Positions 50,962-62,150 of a stretch of DNA of 64,000 nucleotides are shown here, piece after piece. Position numbers and translations under genes: made by a program. Under the pieces are notes generated by a model, which was not told the DNA's origin, did not search any database, and saw only the letters and a program-made list of their open reading frames with translations. The stretch is from RGIG4097 sp964550635 (GTDB lineage Bacteria; Bacillota; Clostridia; Christensenellales; CAG-917): positions 59,579 through 123,578 of the forward strand of contig CAZJZV010000003.1 of assembly GCA_964550635.1 (NCBI GenBank), given 5' to 3'. Each line of letters begins with the position of its first letter. Positions within the stretch are counted from its first letter, which is position 1.

Positions 50962-51725
50962 TGAAATTCTTTGAAATTGTCGGAAAAATCAGAACGGGCG
51001 TTTTGAACGCGCTCTTCCCTGAAAACGTCACTTGCGATATTTGCGGGGATGAACTTGTTGCGGACACCCGCTACAATCTCTGCGGTGCGTGCGTCGAGAA
51101 AATGCCGTTTGTCAAAGGACAGGTGTGTCTTGATTGCGGTGTGCCTATGGACAACGAAGCGGAATATTGTCTGCGTTGTCAGACAAGCGATTTCAAATTC
51201 GTTTGCAACAGAGCGCCGCTCGTCTACGACGGAGAAGGCAGAAGTCTTGTTCACAAATTCAAATTCGCAGGGAAGAAATATATGGCGCATACCCTTGGCG
51301 CGATGATGTCCGACACTTTCATCTCAAGGGGTATGAAAGGCGAAATCGTCGTTTTCGTGCCTATGACCGAGGATGAAGAGAACAAAAGGGGATTCAATCA
51401 ATCCGAACTCCTTGCGCTTGACGTGGGGAGAAGGCTCGACTTGCCCGTCCTTCCTGCGCTTGCGAAGATAAGAAGCACGTCAGAGCAGAAAGAACTCGGC
51501 GGAAAGGAAAGAGCAAAGAATATCGAAGGCGTATTCGTCTTGAAACAACCGGAAGTCAAGGACAGAATTATCCTGCTCATCGACGACGTTTTCACGACGG
51601 GTGCGACCGCAAACGAATGCGCAAAGGTGTTGCTCAAAGGCAAAGCGAAAGAAGTCTACGTGTTGACCGCGGCTATCACGAAACCAAAACTTCCGTCCGA
51701 GAGCGGAGTGGACGCGGAGAATTAA
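50961..51725 (+). CDS. comFC: ComFC-family phosphoribosyltransferase-like protein
   Basis: ComF/GntX proteins combine zinc-finger motifs with a phosphoribosyltransferase domain and are needed for DNA uptake and recombination in competent bacteria. The 254-aa protein has N-terminal cysteine pairs (CDICGDE, CGAC, CLDCG, CLRC) and the PRPP-binding motif ILLIDDVFTTGATANECAK near residue 205. The ATG is fused to the recD2 stop (TGATG). The pairing suggests shared work on single-stranded DNA or recombination; no comFA is seen here. Confidence 0.92.
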   Translation: MKFFEIVGKIRTGVLNALFPENVTCDICGDELVADTRYNLCGACVEKMPFVKGQVCLDCGVPMDNEAEYCLRCQTSDFKFVCNRAPLVYDGEGRSLVHKFKFAGKKYMAHTLGAMMSDTFISRGMKGEIVVFVPMTEDEENKRGFNQSELLALDVGRRLDLPVLPALAKIRSTSEQKELGGKERAKNIEGVFVLKQPEVKDRIILLIDDVFTTGATANECAKVLLKGKAKEVYVLTAAITKPKLPSESGVDAEN

Positions 51726-51750
51726 AGGGCCCGCGCATATGCGTTACGGG

Positions 51751-51779
51751 TTGCAAAATTGTTGTAAATAGTATATTAT
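51751..51779 (+). promoter_or_regulatory. secA promoter
   Basis: TTGCAA (51751-51756), 17 nt, TATTAT (51774-51779), leaving a leader of about 40 nt with AGAGGAAA before secA. Confidence 0.68.
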
Positions 51780-51825
51780 ATCGTTTAGCATATCGCGCGC
51801 CGACGCGCGCATACAAGAGGAAAGC

Positions 51826-54486
51826 ATGGCATCAATCTTCAACGAAAACGAAAGAAAAGTCAGAAAAATCAAAAAGACGGCGAACAAAATCGAGGCACTT
51901 GCTCCCGAATATAAATCGTTATCCGACGAGGCGTTGCAAGCAAAAACCGCGGAATTTAAGTCGCGTATCGAAAAGGGTGAGTCCCTTGACTCTATTCTGC
52001 CGGAAGCGTTTGCGACCGTCAGGGAAGCGGCGGACAGAGTGCTTGGCATGCGCCCCTACTTCGTGCAACTTATGGGCGGTATCGCACTTCATCAAGGGCG
52101 TATTGCGGAAATGGGCACCGGCGAAGGTAAAACTCTCGTCGCGACTCTCCCTAGTTATCTCAACGCATTGACGGGGAAGGGCGTACACGTCGTGACCGTC
52201 AACGATTATCTTGCCACTCGCGACGCCGCTTGGATGGGGAAAGCCCATCGCTTTTTGGGACTTACCGTCGGAGTCGTCGTCCCCGGGATGAGCAACGAAG
52301 ACAAGAAAGAAGCATACAATTCGGATATCTGCTACTGCACGAATAACGAACTCGGTTTCGACTTCCTACGCGACAATATGGTCGTCAAAAAGGAAGACAA
52401 AGTCCAACGCGGACTCAATTTCGCAATCGTCGACGAAGTGGACTCCATTCTCATCGACGAAGCGCGCACCCCGCTCATCATTTCCGGAAAAGGCGGAAAG
52501 TCGAGTGAAATGTACAAGGTCGCGGACGCATTCGCAAGAACTCTGCGCGAAGGTGACGATTTCACAATCGAAGAGAAAGAAAAGACCATTATGCTCACCG
52601 ACGACGGCGTTGCAAAAGCGGAGAAGTATTTCCACGTCGCCAACCTGACCGATATCGACAACACCGACCTATATCACCATATTCAACAAGCGTTGAAAGC
52701 GCATAATATGATGAAACGCGACCGCGATTATATCGTCAACGACGGCGAAGTCCTTATCGTCGACGAATTTACGGGACGTATTATGATTGGGCGCAGATAC
52801 AACGAAGGTCTGCACCAAGCAATCGAAGCGAAAGAACACGTCGTCATCAGAAGCGAGAACAAGACTCTTGCGACGATAACCTTCCAAAACTTCTTCCGTA
52901 TGTACTCGAAACTCAGTGGTATGACGGGTACTGCAAAGACCGAAGAAGACGAATTTGAAGGCATCTATTATCTCGACGTCGTTCAAATTCCCCCGAATAA
53001 ACCTTCTCAAAGAAAGGACGAGCACGACCAAATCTACACCAAAACGGACGGCAAAATCAAGGCTATCGTCAACGATATCGAAGAGTGCTACAAGAAAGAA
53101 CAACCCGTATTGGTCGGTACGATTAGCGTTGAAAAATCCGAAGAACTCTCGGAAATTCTCAAACGCAAGGGTATCAGACACAACGTTTTGAATGCGAAAT
53201 TCCACAAACAAGAAGCGGAAATCATCGCACAAGCTGGCAAACTCGGCGCGGTTACCATTGCTACCAATATGGCAGGTCGTGGTACGGATATTATGTTGGG
53301 CGGAAACGCGGACTTCCAAGCAAAACAAAAAATGGAAAAGGACGGCTATCCCCTCGATATTATCGAAATGGCGACTTCCCCCCACGTCTACGACGACGAA
53401 AAGGTCGCGGAAGCAAAGGAAGTTTATTTGCACCACTACGAAGCGTTCAAGAAAAAATGCGACGAAGAAAAAGCAAAAGTCGTCGCTCTCGGCGGTCTTC
53501 GCATTATCGGCACCGAACGCCACGAAAGCAGACGTATCGACAATCAGTTGAGAGGTCGTAGCGGTCGTCAGGGCGACCCCGGTAGCACTGTTTTCTATAT
53601 CTCTATGGAAGACGACGTGGCGAGAATTTTCGCGGGGGACAAACTCAAATCCATTGCGGAAACAATGCATTTCCCTGACGACGAACCTATCGCAAACGGC
53701 GTAATCAGCAAGCAAATCGAAAGAGCGCAACGCCTTGTCGAAGGCAGAAACTACTCCATAAGAAAACAAGTCTTGTCCTATGACGACGTGATGAACGCAC
53801 AACGCGAAATCATCTACAAGGAAAGGGGCAAAGTCCTTGACGGACTCGACGTGCACGATCAAATTGTGGATATGATAGGGGATCTTGCGGAAGAAATCAT
53901 CGGCTACTACGCGGACTACAAGACCGACTACAACACTTGGGATTACGAAGCGTTCAACAAGTCCCTTGAACAACGTATGTTGCCCAAAGGCACGAACTTG
54001 ATGACTCCCGAACTTTGCTCGTGCTACGACGTGTACAAACTCAAAGACGCAGTGCTCAAAATCGCACTCGAAAACTACGAGAACAAAATCGCAGTGCTCA
54101 AAGAAGGCGGATTCGATTTCAAAGACCTTGAAAGATTCTTCTTGCTCAAAAACGTCGATGCAAAATGGATGGACCATATCGATGCTATGGACGTGTTGAG
54201 AAGGGGTATCGGACTCCGCGGTTACGGACAACGCGACCCCGTCATCGCCTACCGCGAAGAAGGGTGGTCTATGTTTGAAGATATGGTGGAAAGAATCCAT
54301 AGCGAAACCGCATCCATGCTCTTGAAAGTCGAAGTCACCAAGCGTGAGGACGGCGGTACACAAATGAGTAAAAACGTGGCGACAGAGAAGTCGCAAACAC
54401 GCTCTTTCGACAAGGTCGGAAGGAACGATCCTTGCCCTTGCGGAAGCGGTAAAAAGTATAAGAATTGTTGCGGAAGGAACAAATAA
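51826..54486 (+). CDS. secA: Preprotein translocase ATPase SecA
   Basis: SecA drives proteins through SecYEG using ATP. The 886-aa protein has Walker A GTGEGKT with Lys102, the DEVDSILIDEARTPL motif of NBD1, the preprotein-crosslinking domain, NBD2 with the GRSGRQGDPG arginine-finger region, and the helical scaffold. The C-terminus carries the zinc SEC-C motif CPCGSGKKYKNCC, which also binds SecB in bacteria that have it. prfB starts 4 nt after the stop, the classical secA-prfB order. Confidence 0.97.
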   Translation: MASIFNENERKVRKIKKTANKIEALAPEYKSLSDEALQAKTAEFKSRIEKGESLDSILPEAFATVREAADRVLGMRPYFVQLMGGIALHQGRIAEMGTGEGKTLVATLPSYLNALTGKGVHVVTVNDYLATRDAAWMGKAHRFLGLTVGVVVPGMSNEDKKEAYNSDICYCTNNELGFDFLRDNMVVKKEDKVQRGLNFAIVDEVDSILIDEARTPLIISGKGGKSSEMYKVADAFARTLREGDDFTIEEKEKTIMLTDDGVAKAEKYFHVANLTDIDNTDLYHHIQQALKAHNMMKRDRDYIVNDGEVLIVDEFTGRIMIGRRYNEGLHQAIEAKEHVVIRSENKTLATITFQNFFRMYSKLSGMTGTAKTEEDEFEGIYYLDVVQIPPNKPSQRKDEHDQIYTKTDGKIKAIVNDIEECYKKEQPVLVGTISVEKSEELSEILKRKGIRHNVLNAKFHKQEAEIIAQAGKLGAVTIATNMAGRGTDIMLGGNADFQAKQKMEKDGYPLDIIEMATSPHVYDDEKVAEAKEVYLHHYEAFKKKCDEEKAKVVALGGLRIIGTERHESRRIDNQLRGRSGRQGDPGSTVFYISMEDDVARIFAGDKLKSIAETMHFPDDEPIANGVISKQIERAQRLVEGRNYSIRKQVLSYDDVMNAQREIIYKERGKVLDGLDVHDQIVDMIGDLAEEIIGYYADYKTDYNTWDYEAFNKSLEQRMLPKGTNLMTPELCSCYDVYKLKDAVLKIALENYENKIAVLKEGGFDFKDLERFFLLKNVDAKWMDHIDAMDVLRRGIGLRGYGQRDPVIAYREEGWSMFEDMVERIHSETASMLLKVEVTKREDGGTQMSKNVATEKSQTRSFDKVGRNDPCPCGSGKKYKNCCGRNK

Positions 54487-54490
54487 GAAT

Positions 54491-55591
54491 ATGGACTACA
54501 TTGCAAAGAAACAGGAACTTAAATCTCTGAAAACGGACTTAAAGTGCGCATATGACGGCATAAACCCCGCAAAGTTGCAAGAAAGAGTGAGCGAACTCGA
54601 AATCGTGCAAAACGGCGAAGGCTTTTGGAACGACGTCCAAAACGCACAAAAAGTGTCCAAAGAAATAAGTCAAATCAAAGCGAAAATCGAACGCTTTGAA
54701 AAACTCCTATCTGAACTTGACGACGCAATCGAAATCGTCGATATAGTGGAACTCGAGGGTAGCGAAGAAGAGGACGCAAATCTTCAAAACCTTGTCGATA
54801 CGCTCAAAGAAAAAACCGAAAAACTCACCCTTGAAACCTTGCTTTCGGGGAAATACGACGGCTTGAATGCAATTCTCACTTTGCACGCAGGTGCGGGCGG
54901 TACGGAAGCGCAGGACTGGTGCGATATGCTTTATCGTATGTATACGCGCTACGTTGAACGCTCGGGTTGGAAGAGCGTCGAACTCGACTATCTCGCAGGG
55001 GATGAAGCGGGCATAAAAAGCGTGACTTTCAGAGTGGAAGGGGACAACGCATACGGCTATCTCAAAGCGGAAAAAGGGGTACACCGTCTTGTGCGTATCT
55101 CGCCGTTTGATGCAAACGCAAGACGTCATACGTCCTTTGCGTCTCTCGAAGTTATGCCCGAAATCATCGACGACGGTGAAATCGAAATCCGTCCCGAAGA
55201 CTTGAAAGTGGACACCTACAGAAGCTCGGGCGCAGGCGGACAACACGTCAACAAAACGGAGTCCGCAATCCGCATAACACACTTGCCTACGGGCATCATC
55301 GTGGCGTGTCAAAACGAACGCAGTCAGATTCAAAACCGCGAAGTCGCAATGCAAATGTTGCGCAGTAAACTCATCGAAAAGAAGGAGCGCGAGCGCGAAG
55401 AAGAAGCGGCGGCAATCTCGGGAAAACTCAAAAAAATCGAATGGGGCAGTCAAATTCGCAGTTACGTATTTTGCCCTTACACGATGGTCAAAGACCACCG
55501 CACCGGCTACGAAACTGGCAACGTTCAAGCGGTCATGGACGGCGATCTCGACGGGTTTGTGGACGAATATTTGAAGATGTCCGTGCAATGA
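54491..55591 (+). CDS. prfB: Peptide chain release factor 2, no programmed frameshift
   Basis: RF2 releases nascent chains at UAA and UGA. The 366-aa protein is continuous from ATG to stop: there is no in-frame UGA near codon 25, so the usual +1 programmed frameshift is absent. The stop-codon-reading motif is SPF in VRISPFDANARRHTS and the GGQ loop is at residues 249-251 (SSGAGGQHVNKTESA). It lies 4 nt after secA; a long terminator follows. Confidence 0.96.
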   Translation: MDYIAKKQELKSLKTDLKCAYDGINPAKLQERVSELEIVQNGEGFWNDVQNAQKVSKEISQIKAKIERFEKLLSELDDAIEIVDIVELEGSEEEDANLQNLVDTLKEKTEKLTLETLLSGKYDGLNAILTLHAGAGGTEAQDWCDMLYRMYTRYVERSGWKSVELDYLAGDEAGIKSVTFRVEGDNAYGYLKAEKGVHRLVRISPFDANARRHTSFASLEVMPEIIDDGEIEIRPEDLKVDTYRSSGAGGQHVNKTESAIRITHLPTGIIVACQNERSQIQNREVAMQMLRSKLIEKKEREREEEAAAISGKLKKIEWGSQIRSYVFCPYTMVKDHRTGYETGNVQAVMDGDLDGFVDEYLKMSVQ

Positions 55592-55637
55592 CGATTTTCA
55601 ACCGAAAACGCACTTTATAATTTCAAAAACAATCAAT

Positions 55638-55675
55638 AAAGCCTTGTTTCGTACAAAAACAGGGCTTTTTGTTTT
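55638..55675 (+). terminator. secA-prfB terminator
   Basis: A 12-bp stem AAAGCCTTGTTT / AAACAGGGCTTT (one G-U pair) with a 9-nt loop is followed by TTGTTTTG. Confidence 0.85.
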
Positions 55676-55795
55676 GTGAAAAAGCGGCGTTGTTTTTGTG
55701 GTAATTTTGCCGTATTTTGATGAAATATTTTTTTGTTTTTCAAAGGTGGTTAAAAGGTGTTTTGACAACCTTTTTACTTATTCTTCGCGATTAAC

Positions 55796-55824
55796 TTTTC
55801 AAATGCGGGCGGGTGTGTTATAAT
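55796..55824 (+). promoter_or_regulatory. tsaD promoter, predicted leaderless
   Basis: TTTTCA about 17 nt before a perfect TATAAT (55819-55824), with TGt forming an extended -10. The ATG begins at 55832, 8 nt after the box, and no ribosome binding site is present. Confidence 0.65.
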
Positions 55825-55831
55825 CGTACAT

Positions 55832-56854
55832 ATGGAAAAAGAAATTCACGTCATACTTGCAATAGAGTCCAGTTGCGACGAAACCGCCGCGGCAGTGGTC
55901 AAGGACGGCAGGACGGTTTTAGGCTCGTCCGTCGCGTCCCAGATTGAAATCCACCGCAGATTCGGCGGAGTGGTGCCTGAAATCGCATCCCGCAATCACA
56001 CCCTTGCCATTGAAAACGTAGTGAAAGAAGCACTCGAAAAGGCTTCTATGACTCGCGACGATATAGACGCCGTTGCCGTAACTTACGGGGCGGGACTTTT
56101 GGGTGCGTTGCTCGTCGGTGTGAATTTTGCAAAAGGACTTGCGTACGCTTGGGGTAAACCTTTGTTTGCGGTTTCGCATATCAAAGGGCATATTTCCGCA
56201 AACTACATAGATTCCTACCTCGAACCGCCTTATCTTTGCTTGCTTGCAAGCGGAGGACATACCGCGGTGCTCGAAGTCAAGGACTATTTGCATTTCAATC
56301 TCATAGCGGAGTCGAGAGACGACGCGGCGGGGGAGGCGTTCGACAAAGTCGCAAGAGTGCTTGGACTGCCGTACCCGGGCGGTCCTGAAATCGAAAGACT
56401 TGCAAAAGAAGGCAGTGCGAATATCGAAATGCCCATTCCCCATTTCAAAAACGGAGAAGAGCCGTATTTCAGTTATAGCGGACTGAAAACTTTCGTCATC
56501 AATCTCGTGCATAACGCGGAGCAAAAAGGGACGGAAATCAACCGCGCGGATATAGCGGCGAGTTTTCAACACTACGCAGTCGAGCAACTCGTGCGCGTTT
56601 TGGTGCTTGCATCCGAAAAGACGGGTATCAAAAAGGTCGCTATCGCGGGGGGTGTGTCCGCAAACGCATACTTGCGCGAGCGTATGGACGAATTGAAAGG
56701 AAAAGGCTTCGACGTGCATTATCCGCCGTTGCGCTATTGCACGGACAACGCTTGTATGATAGGTGCGGAAGCGTACAATTTGTGCGCAAACGGAGTCGCT
56801 CCCAACGAAAATCTCGACGTTGACGCCAAGGCAACCATCCCTTTGAGGGGTTAG
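55832..56854 (+). CDS. tsaD: tRNA N6-threonylcarbamoyladenosine transferase TsaD
   Basis: TsaD, with TsaB and TsaE, installs t6A at position 37 of ANN-decoding tRNAs. The 340-aa protein has the ASKHA fold start LAIESSCDETAAAV, the metal-binding HIKGH with His116 and His120, and the conserved AIAGGVSANAYLR and DNACMIG segments. tsaB and tsaE are not in the window. It lacks a Shine-Dalgarno site and is probably leaderless. It is monocistronic, lying between prfB and the str operon. Confidence 0.96.
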   Translation: MEKEIHVILAIESSCDETAAAVVKDGRTVLGSSVASQIEIHRRFGGVVPEIASRNHTLAIENVVKEALEKASMTRDDIDAVAVTYGAGLLGALLVGVNFAKGLAYAWGKPLFAVSHIKGHISANYIDSYLEPPYLCLLASGGHTAVLEVKDYLHFNLIAESRDDAAGEAFDKVARVLGLPYPGGPEIERLAKEGSANIEMPIPHFKNGEEPYFSYSGLKTFVINLVHNAEQKGTEINRADIAASFQHYAVEQLVRVLVLASEKTGIKKVAIAGGVSANAYLRERMDELKGKGFDVHYPPLRYCTDNACMIGAEAYNLCANGVAPNENLDVDAKATIPLRG

Positions 56855-56939
56855 ACTTGTATTCGACAGTGCGCTACGTGCGCTATATATAGTTATATAT
56901 ATAAAGTTAAAAAATTTTTTTCTATTTAGTGCAATTCGT

Positions 56940-56968
56940 TTGACACGATTTCAAATAATTGCTAAACT
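56940..56968 (+). promoter_or_regulatory. str operon promoter
   Basis: TTGACA (56940-56945), 17 nt, TAAACT (56963-56968). The predicted start near 56975 gives a leader of about 270 nt before rpsL. Confidence 0.75.
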
Positions 56969-56972
56969 AATA

Positions 56973-57240
56973 TCGCTTGCAATATACTGCAAGCAGTTTT
57001 TAACTTGTGAAAATTTTTCGCAGGTTAGACGATAACATGCTCAAAGGCTCGAAGTTGACTGCCGGTTGCAGGCGGGATGCGGAGGGCTTGTCCGAAGGTG
57101 CGGTCAGGTGTGTGACTTCGCCCGAGGATGCCGAAGACGGATCGAATGCGTAAATTCCAACGCGGGAGAGAAGTCCGAGGAATAGTCTTGAATTGCACCT
57201 GTAGGGTTGCGGGTACATTCGAAAAATCAAATAGGAGGAA
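56973..57240 (+). ncRNA. Long structured 5' leader of the rpsL operon
   Basis: Directly after the start site a 7-bp hairpin GCTTGCA-atatac-TGCAAGC is followed by AGTTTTT, a promoter-proximal attenuator-like element. The rest is GC-rich and structured: CGAAGT / ACTTCG encloses TGACTGC / GCGGTCA, and GCGT-aaattcca-ACGC and CCG-aaga-CGG stems follow. No open reading frame of merit is present. It probably regulates ribosomal protein synthesis, but I do not recognise a described leader family. Confidence 0.55.
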
Positions 57241-57245
57241 CAATA

Positions 57246-57617
57246 ATGCCAACCATCAATCAGTTGATTAGAAAAGGCAGAGAAAGACAGGTCAAGAAAT
57301 CTATGACCCCTATTATGGAGCAATGCCCTCAAAAAAGAGGTATTTGCCTGAGCGTTACCACGACTTCTCCTAAGAAGCCTAACTCCGCTCTCCGTAAAAT
57401 CGCAAGAGTACGTCTTGTGAACGGTATGGAAGGTACTGTCTACATCCCCGGCATCGGCCACAATCTGCAAGAACACAGTGTCGTTCTTATCAGAGGCGGA
57501 CGTGTCAAGGACCTGCCCGGTGTGCGTTATCACATCATTCGTGGTGCTCTTGATACTGCAGGCGTTGCAAAACGCAATCAGGCAAGATCCAAGTATGGTG
57601 CAAAACGCCCCAAATAA
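57246..57617 (+). CDS. rpsL: 30S ribosomal protein S12
   Basis: S12 lies at the decoding centre of the 30S subunit. The 123-aa protein is typical (MPTINQLIRKGRE start). The streptomycin-related lysines are wild type, in TTTSPKKPNSALRK and GGRVKDLPGVRYH. An earlier in-frame start exists 39 nt upstream but the ATG after AGGAGG is clearly right. It is the first gene of the rpsL-rpsG-fusA-tuf unit. Confidence 0.98.
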   Translation: MPTINQLIRKGRERQVKKSMTPIMEQCPQKRGICLSVTTTSPKKPNSALRKIARVRLVNGMEGTVYIPGIGHNLQEHSVVLIRGGRVKDLPGVRYHIIRGALDTAGVAKRNQARSKYGAKRPK

Positions 57618-57655
57618 CAAATTCGAATGTAAATTAATTACCCAGGAGGTTTATT

Positions 57656-58126
57656 ATGCCTAGAAGAAGTGGCGTGCCCAAAAGAGACGTATTGCCCGAT
57701 CCCGTATACGGAAGCGTCGTGCTTGCAAAACTTATCAACCAAGTTATGCTCGACGGCAAAAAGGGAACCGCGCAAACCATCGTTTACGAGGCACTTGAAA
57801 TAGCAGCGAAAAAACTCAACGTTGAAGCAACCGAAGTTTTCGACAAGGCGCTTGAAAACGCAAAACCCCAACTCGAAGTCAAAGCAAGAAGAGTCGGCGG
57901 TAGCACTTACCAAGTCCCTATGGAAATCCGTCCCGAAAGAAGACAAACTCTTGCAATCAGATGGATCGTCGACTTTGCTCGCAAACGTAGCGAGAAAACC
58001 ATGAAAGAACGTCTTGCAGGCGAACTCATGGACGCATTCAACGGCACCGGCGGCGCAGTCAAGAGAAAAGACGAAATGCACCGTATGGCAGAAGCAAACA
58101 AAGCGTTTGCACACTATAGATGGTAG
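57656..58126 (+). CDS. rpsG: 30S ribosomal protein S7
   Basis: S7 nucleates assembly of the 30S head and contacts E-site tRNA. The 156-aa protein has the usual MPRR start, the KPQLEVKARRVGGSTYQVP segment (shortened) and the RRKDEMHRMAEANKAFAHYRW-like end. A strong AGGAGG precedes the ATG. In many bacteria S7 represses its own operon by binding between rpsL and rpsG; the 38-nt spacer here is too short to judge. Confidence 0.98.
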   Translation: MPRRSGVPKRDVLPDPVYGSVVLAKLINQVMLDGKKGTAQTIVYEALEIAAKKLNVEATEVFDKALENAKPQLEVKARRVGGSTYQVPMEIRPERRQTLAIRWIVDFARKRSEKTMKERLAGELMDAFNGTGGAVKRKDEMHRMAEANKAFAHYRW

Positions 58127-58132
58127 TATAAA

Positions 58133-60211
<2,079 letters not shown>

Positions 60212-60304
60212 TTGATTATTATAATATATAAATATATAAATCAATAATATATAGCCCAACCAAAATTAAAAACCAAAAACACAATATATTTGGAGGAAAC
60301 AAAT

Positions 60305-61510
60305 ATGGCAAAAGCTAAGTTTGAAAGAACTAAACCCCACGTCAACATTGGTACTATCGGCCACGTTGACCACGGCAAGACCACTCTTACCGCAGCAATC
60401 ACCATGTATTGCGCATCCAAGGGCCAAGCGGCAGTCATGAAATATGACGAAATCGACAAAGCCCCGGAAGAAAAAGCAAGAGGAATCACGATCAACACTG
60501 CACACGTTGAATACGAAACCGCAAATCGTCACTATGCACACGTTGACTGCCCCGGACACGCTGACTACGTCAAGAACATGATCACCGGCGCAGCACAAAT
60601 GGACGGCGCAATCCTCGTCGTCGCAGCATCCGACGGTCCCATGCCTCAAACTCGTGAGCACATCCTTCTCGCACGTCAGGTTGGTGTTCCTTACATCATC
60701 GTCTTCCTTAACAAGTGCGACCAAGTCGACGACGAAGAACTCCTTGAACTCGTTGAAATGGAAGTTCGTGAACTCCTCAGCGAATATGATTTCCCCGGCG
60801 ACGACACTCCTATCATCCGCGGTTCCGCATTGAAGGCAATGGAAGCAGGTCTTGCAGGCAACTGGAATGATCCCGCAACCCAATGCATCCAAGAACTCCT
60901 CGACGCAGTTGATAGCTATATCCCCGATCCCGAAAGAGACACCGACAAACCCTTCCTTATGCCCGTCGAAGACGTCTTCACCATCACCGGCCGTGGCACC
61001 GTCGCAACCGGCAGAGTTGAACGTGGCGTGCTCAGAATGGGCGACAAGGTCGAAATCGTCGGCCTCAGCGATGAAAAGAGAGAAACCACCGTTACCGGTA
61101 TCGAAATGTTCCGCAAACTTCTCGACTTCGCAGAAGGCGGCGACAACATTGGTGTTCTTCTCCGTGGCGTCCAAAGAACTGACATCGAACGTGGTCAAGT
61201 TCTCGCAAAACCGGGCTCCATCCATCCTCACACTCACTTCACCAGCCAAGTCTACGTCCTTACGAAAGATGAAGGTGGCCGTCACACCCCGTTCTTCAAC
61301 GGCTATCGTCCTCAATTCTACTTCCGTACAACCGACGTGACCGGTACCATCACTCTTCCTGCAGGAACCGAAATGGTTATGCCTGGTGACCACATCGACA
61401 TGGAAATCCAACTCATCACCCCGATCGCAATCGAAGAAGGTCTTCGTTTCGCAATCCGTGAAGGTGGCAGAACCGTTGGTTCCGGCGTTGTGGCAAAAAT
61501 CATCGAATAA
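60305..61510 (+). CDS. tuf: Elongation factor Tu
   Basis: EF-Tu delivers aminoacyl-tRNA to the ribosome. The 401-aa protein has the P-loop GHVDHGKTT with Lys25, DCPGHADY, NKCDQVDD and the kirromycin-related domain III residues in usual form. TTTGGAGG lies seven nt before the ATG at 60305; a TTG frame upstream is not needed. Codons are strongly biased toward a few forms, as expected for an abundant protein. Confidence 0.98.
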   Translation: MAKAKFERTKPHVNIGTIGHVDHGKTTLTAAITMYCASKGQAAVMKYDEIDKAPEEKARGITINTAHVEYETANRHYAHVDCPGHADYVKNMITGAAQMDGAILVVAASDGPMPQTREHILLARQVGVPYIIVFLNKCDQVDDEELLELVEMEVRELLSEYDFPGDDTPIIRGSALKAMEAGLAGNWNDPATQCIQELLDAVDSYIPDPERDTDKPFLMPVEDVFTITGRGTVATGRVERGVLRMGDKVEIVGLSDEKRETTVTGIEMFRKLLDFAEGGDNIGVLLRGVQRTDIERGQVLAKPGSIHPHTHFTSQVYVLTKDEGGRHTPFFNGYRPQFYFRTTDVTGTITLPAGTEMVMPGDHIDMEIQLITPIAIEEGLRFAIREGGRTVGSGVVAKIIE

Positions 61511-61535
61511 TTGTTCTTTCCAAATAGCGATATAT

Positions 61536-61560
61536 CCTACACGGCGAATCGCCGTGTAGG
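61536..61560. other. Perfect hairpin between tuf and rpmG
   Basis: CCTACACGGCG-aat-CGCCGTGTAGG is an 11-bp perfect stem but has no T run after it. It could be a processing or attenuation element rather than a full terminator. Confidence 0.6.
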
Positions 61561-61599
61561 GTATGCCTATGAAAAGAATGCATCAACAAGGAGGCTATT

Positions 61600-61764
61600 A
61601 TGGCTCAAAAAGACGCAAGAGTCAGAGTTACCCTTGCTTGCACCGAGTGCAAACAACGTAACTACAATCTCAAAAAAAATAAGCAAAAACATCCCGATAG
61701 GATGGAGCTTATGAAATACTGCAGATTCTGCAAAAAACACACCTTGCATAGAGAAACGAAGTAA
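61600..61764 (+). CDS. rpmG: 50S ribosomal protein L33
   Basis: This 54-aa frame starts with MAQKDARVRVTLACTECK and ends with HTLHRETK. It is the zinc-type L33 with two CxxC pairs (CTEC and CRFC). AGGAGG precedes the ATG by seven nt. secE follows after 13 nt, the standard rpmG-secE-nusG order. It is easily missed because of its size. Confidence 0.96.
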   Translation: MAQKDARVRVTLACTECKQRNYNLKKNKQKHPDRMELMKYCRFCKKHTLHRETK

Positions 61765-61777
61765 GGCAGGAGGCAAT

Positions 61778-62134
61778 ATGGCAAAGAAAACGCCCAAAAC
61801 CGAAGTTAATACTTCTAAAAAAATGAACTCCGAACTGGAAGTTCCGGTCGTTTCTGCAGATGAAAAAAATGCACCTGAAAAGAAATCCAAGAAAACGGCA
61901 AAATCCAAAAACGACAAGCCCAACGTGTTCAAAAGAATGTGGAAAGGCATAAAGGGTGTTTGGTCCGAACTCAAAAAGGTCACTTGGCCGGGTGGTAAGG
62001 ACGTTCTCAAAAACACCGCAGTCGTGTTGACGGTCGTCGTCGCTTTCTTCGTGGTGCTTCTCATCATCGACTACGTGCTGTCGGGTATTTTCAGCCTTGT
62101 CATTTCCGGCGAGTGGACTTATATGTTCTTATAA
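61778..62134 (+). CDS. secE: Preprotein translocase subunit SecE
   Basis: SecE clamps SecY in the translocon. The 118-aa protein has a lysine-rich, low-complexity N-terminal extension of about 45 residues, then the conserved amphipathic helix with WSELKKVTWPG and one transmembrane segment near residues 80-105. AGGAGG precedes the ATG. It sits between rpmG and nusG as in most bacteria. Confidence 0.95.
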   Translation: MAKKTPKTEVNTSKKMNSELEVPVVSADEKNAPEKKSKKTAKSKNDKPNVFKRMWKGIKGVWSELKKVTWPGGKDVLKNTAVVLTVVVAFFVVLLIIDYVLSGIFSLVISGEWTYMFL

Positions 62135-62150
62135 TTAGGAGAGCGCAATT

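Noticed and set aside
52669..54396. 575-codon open frame opposite secA
   Set aside because: Antisense shadow; secA is complete and conserved on the plus strand.
57000..57620. 206-codon open frame opposite the rpsL leader and rpsL
   Set aside because: It is mostly antisense to rpsL, and its remainder covers a structured leader.
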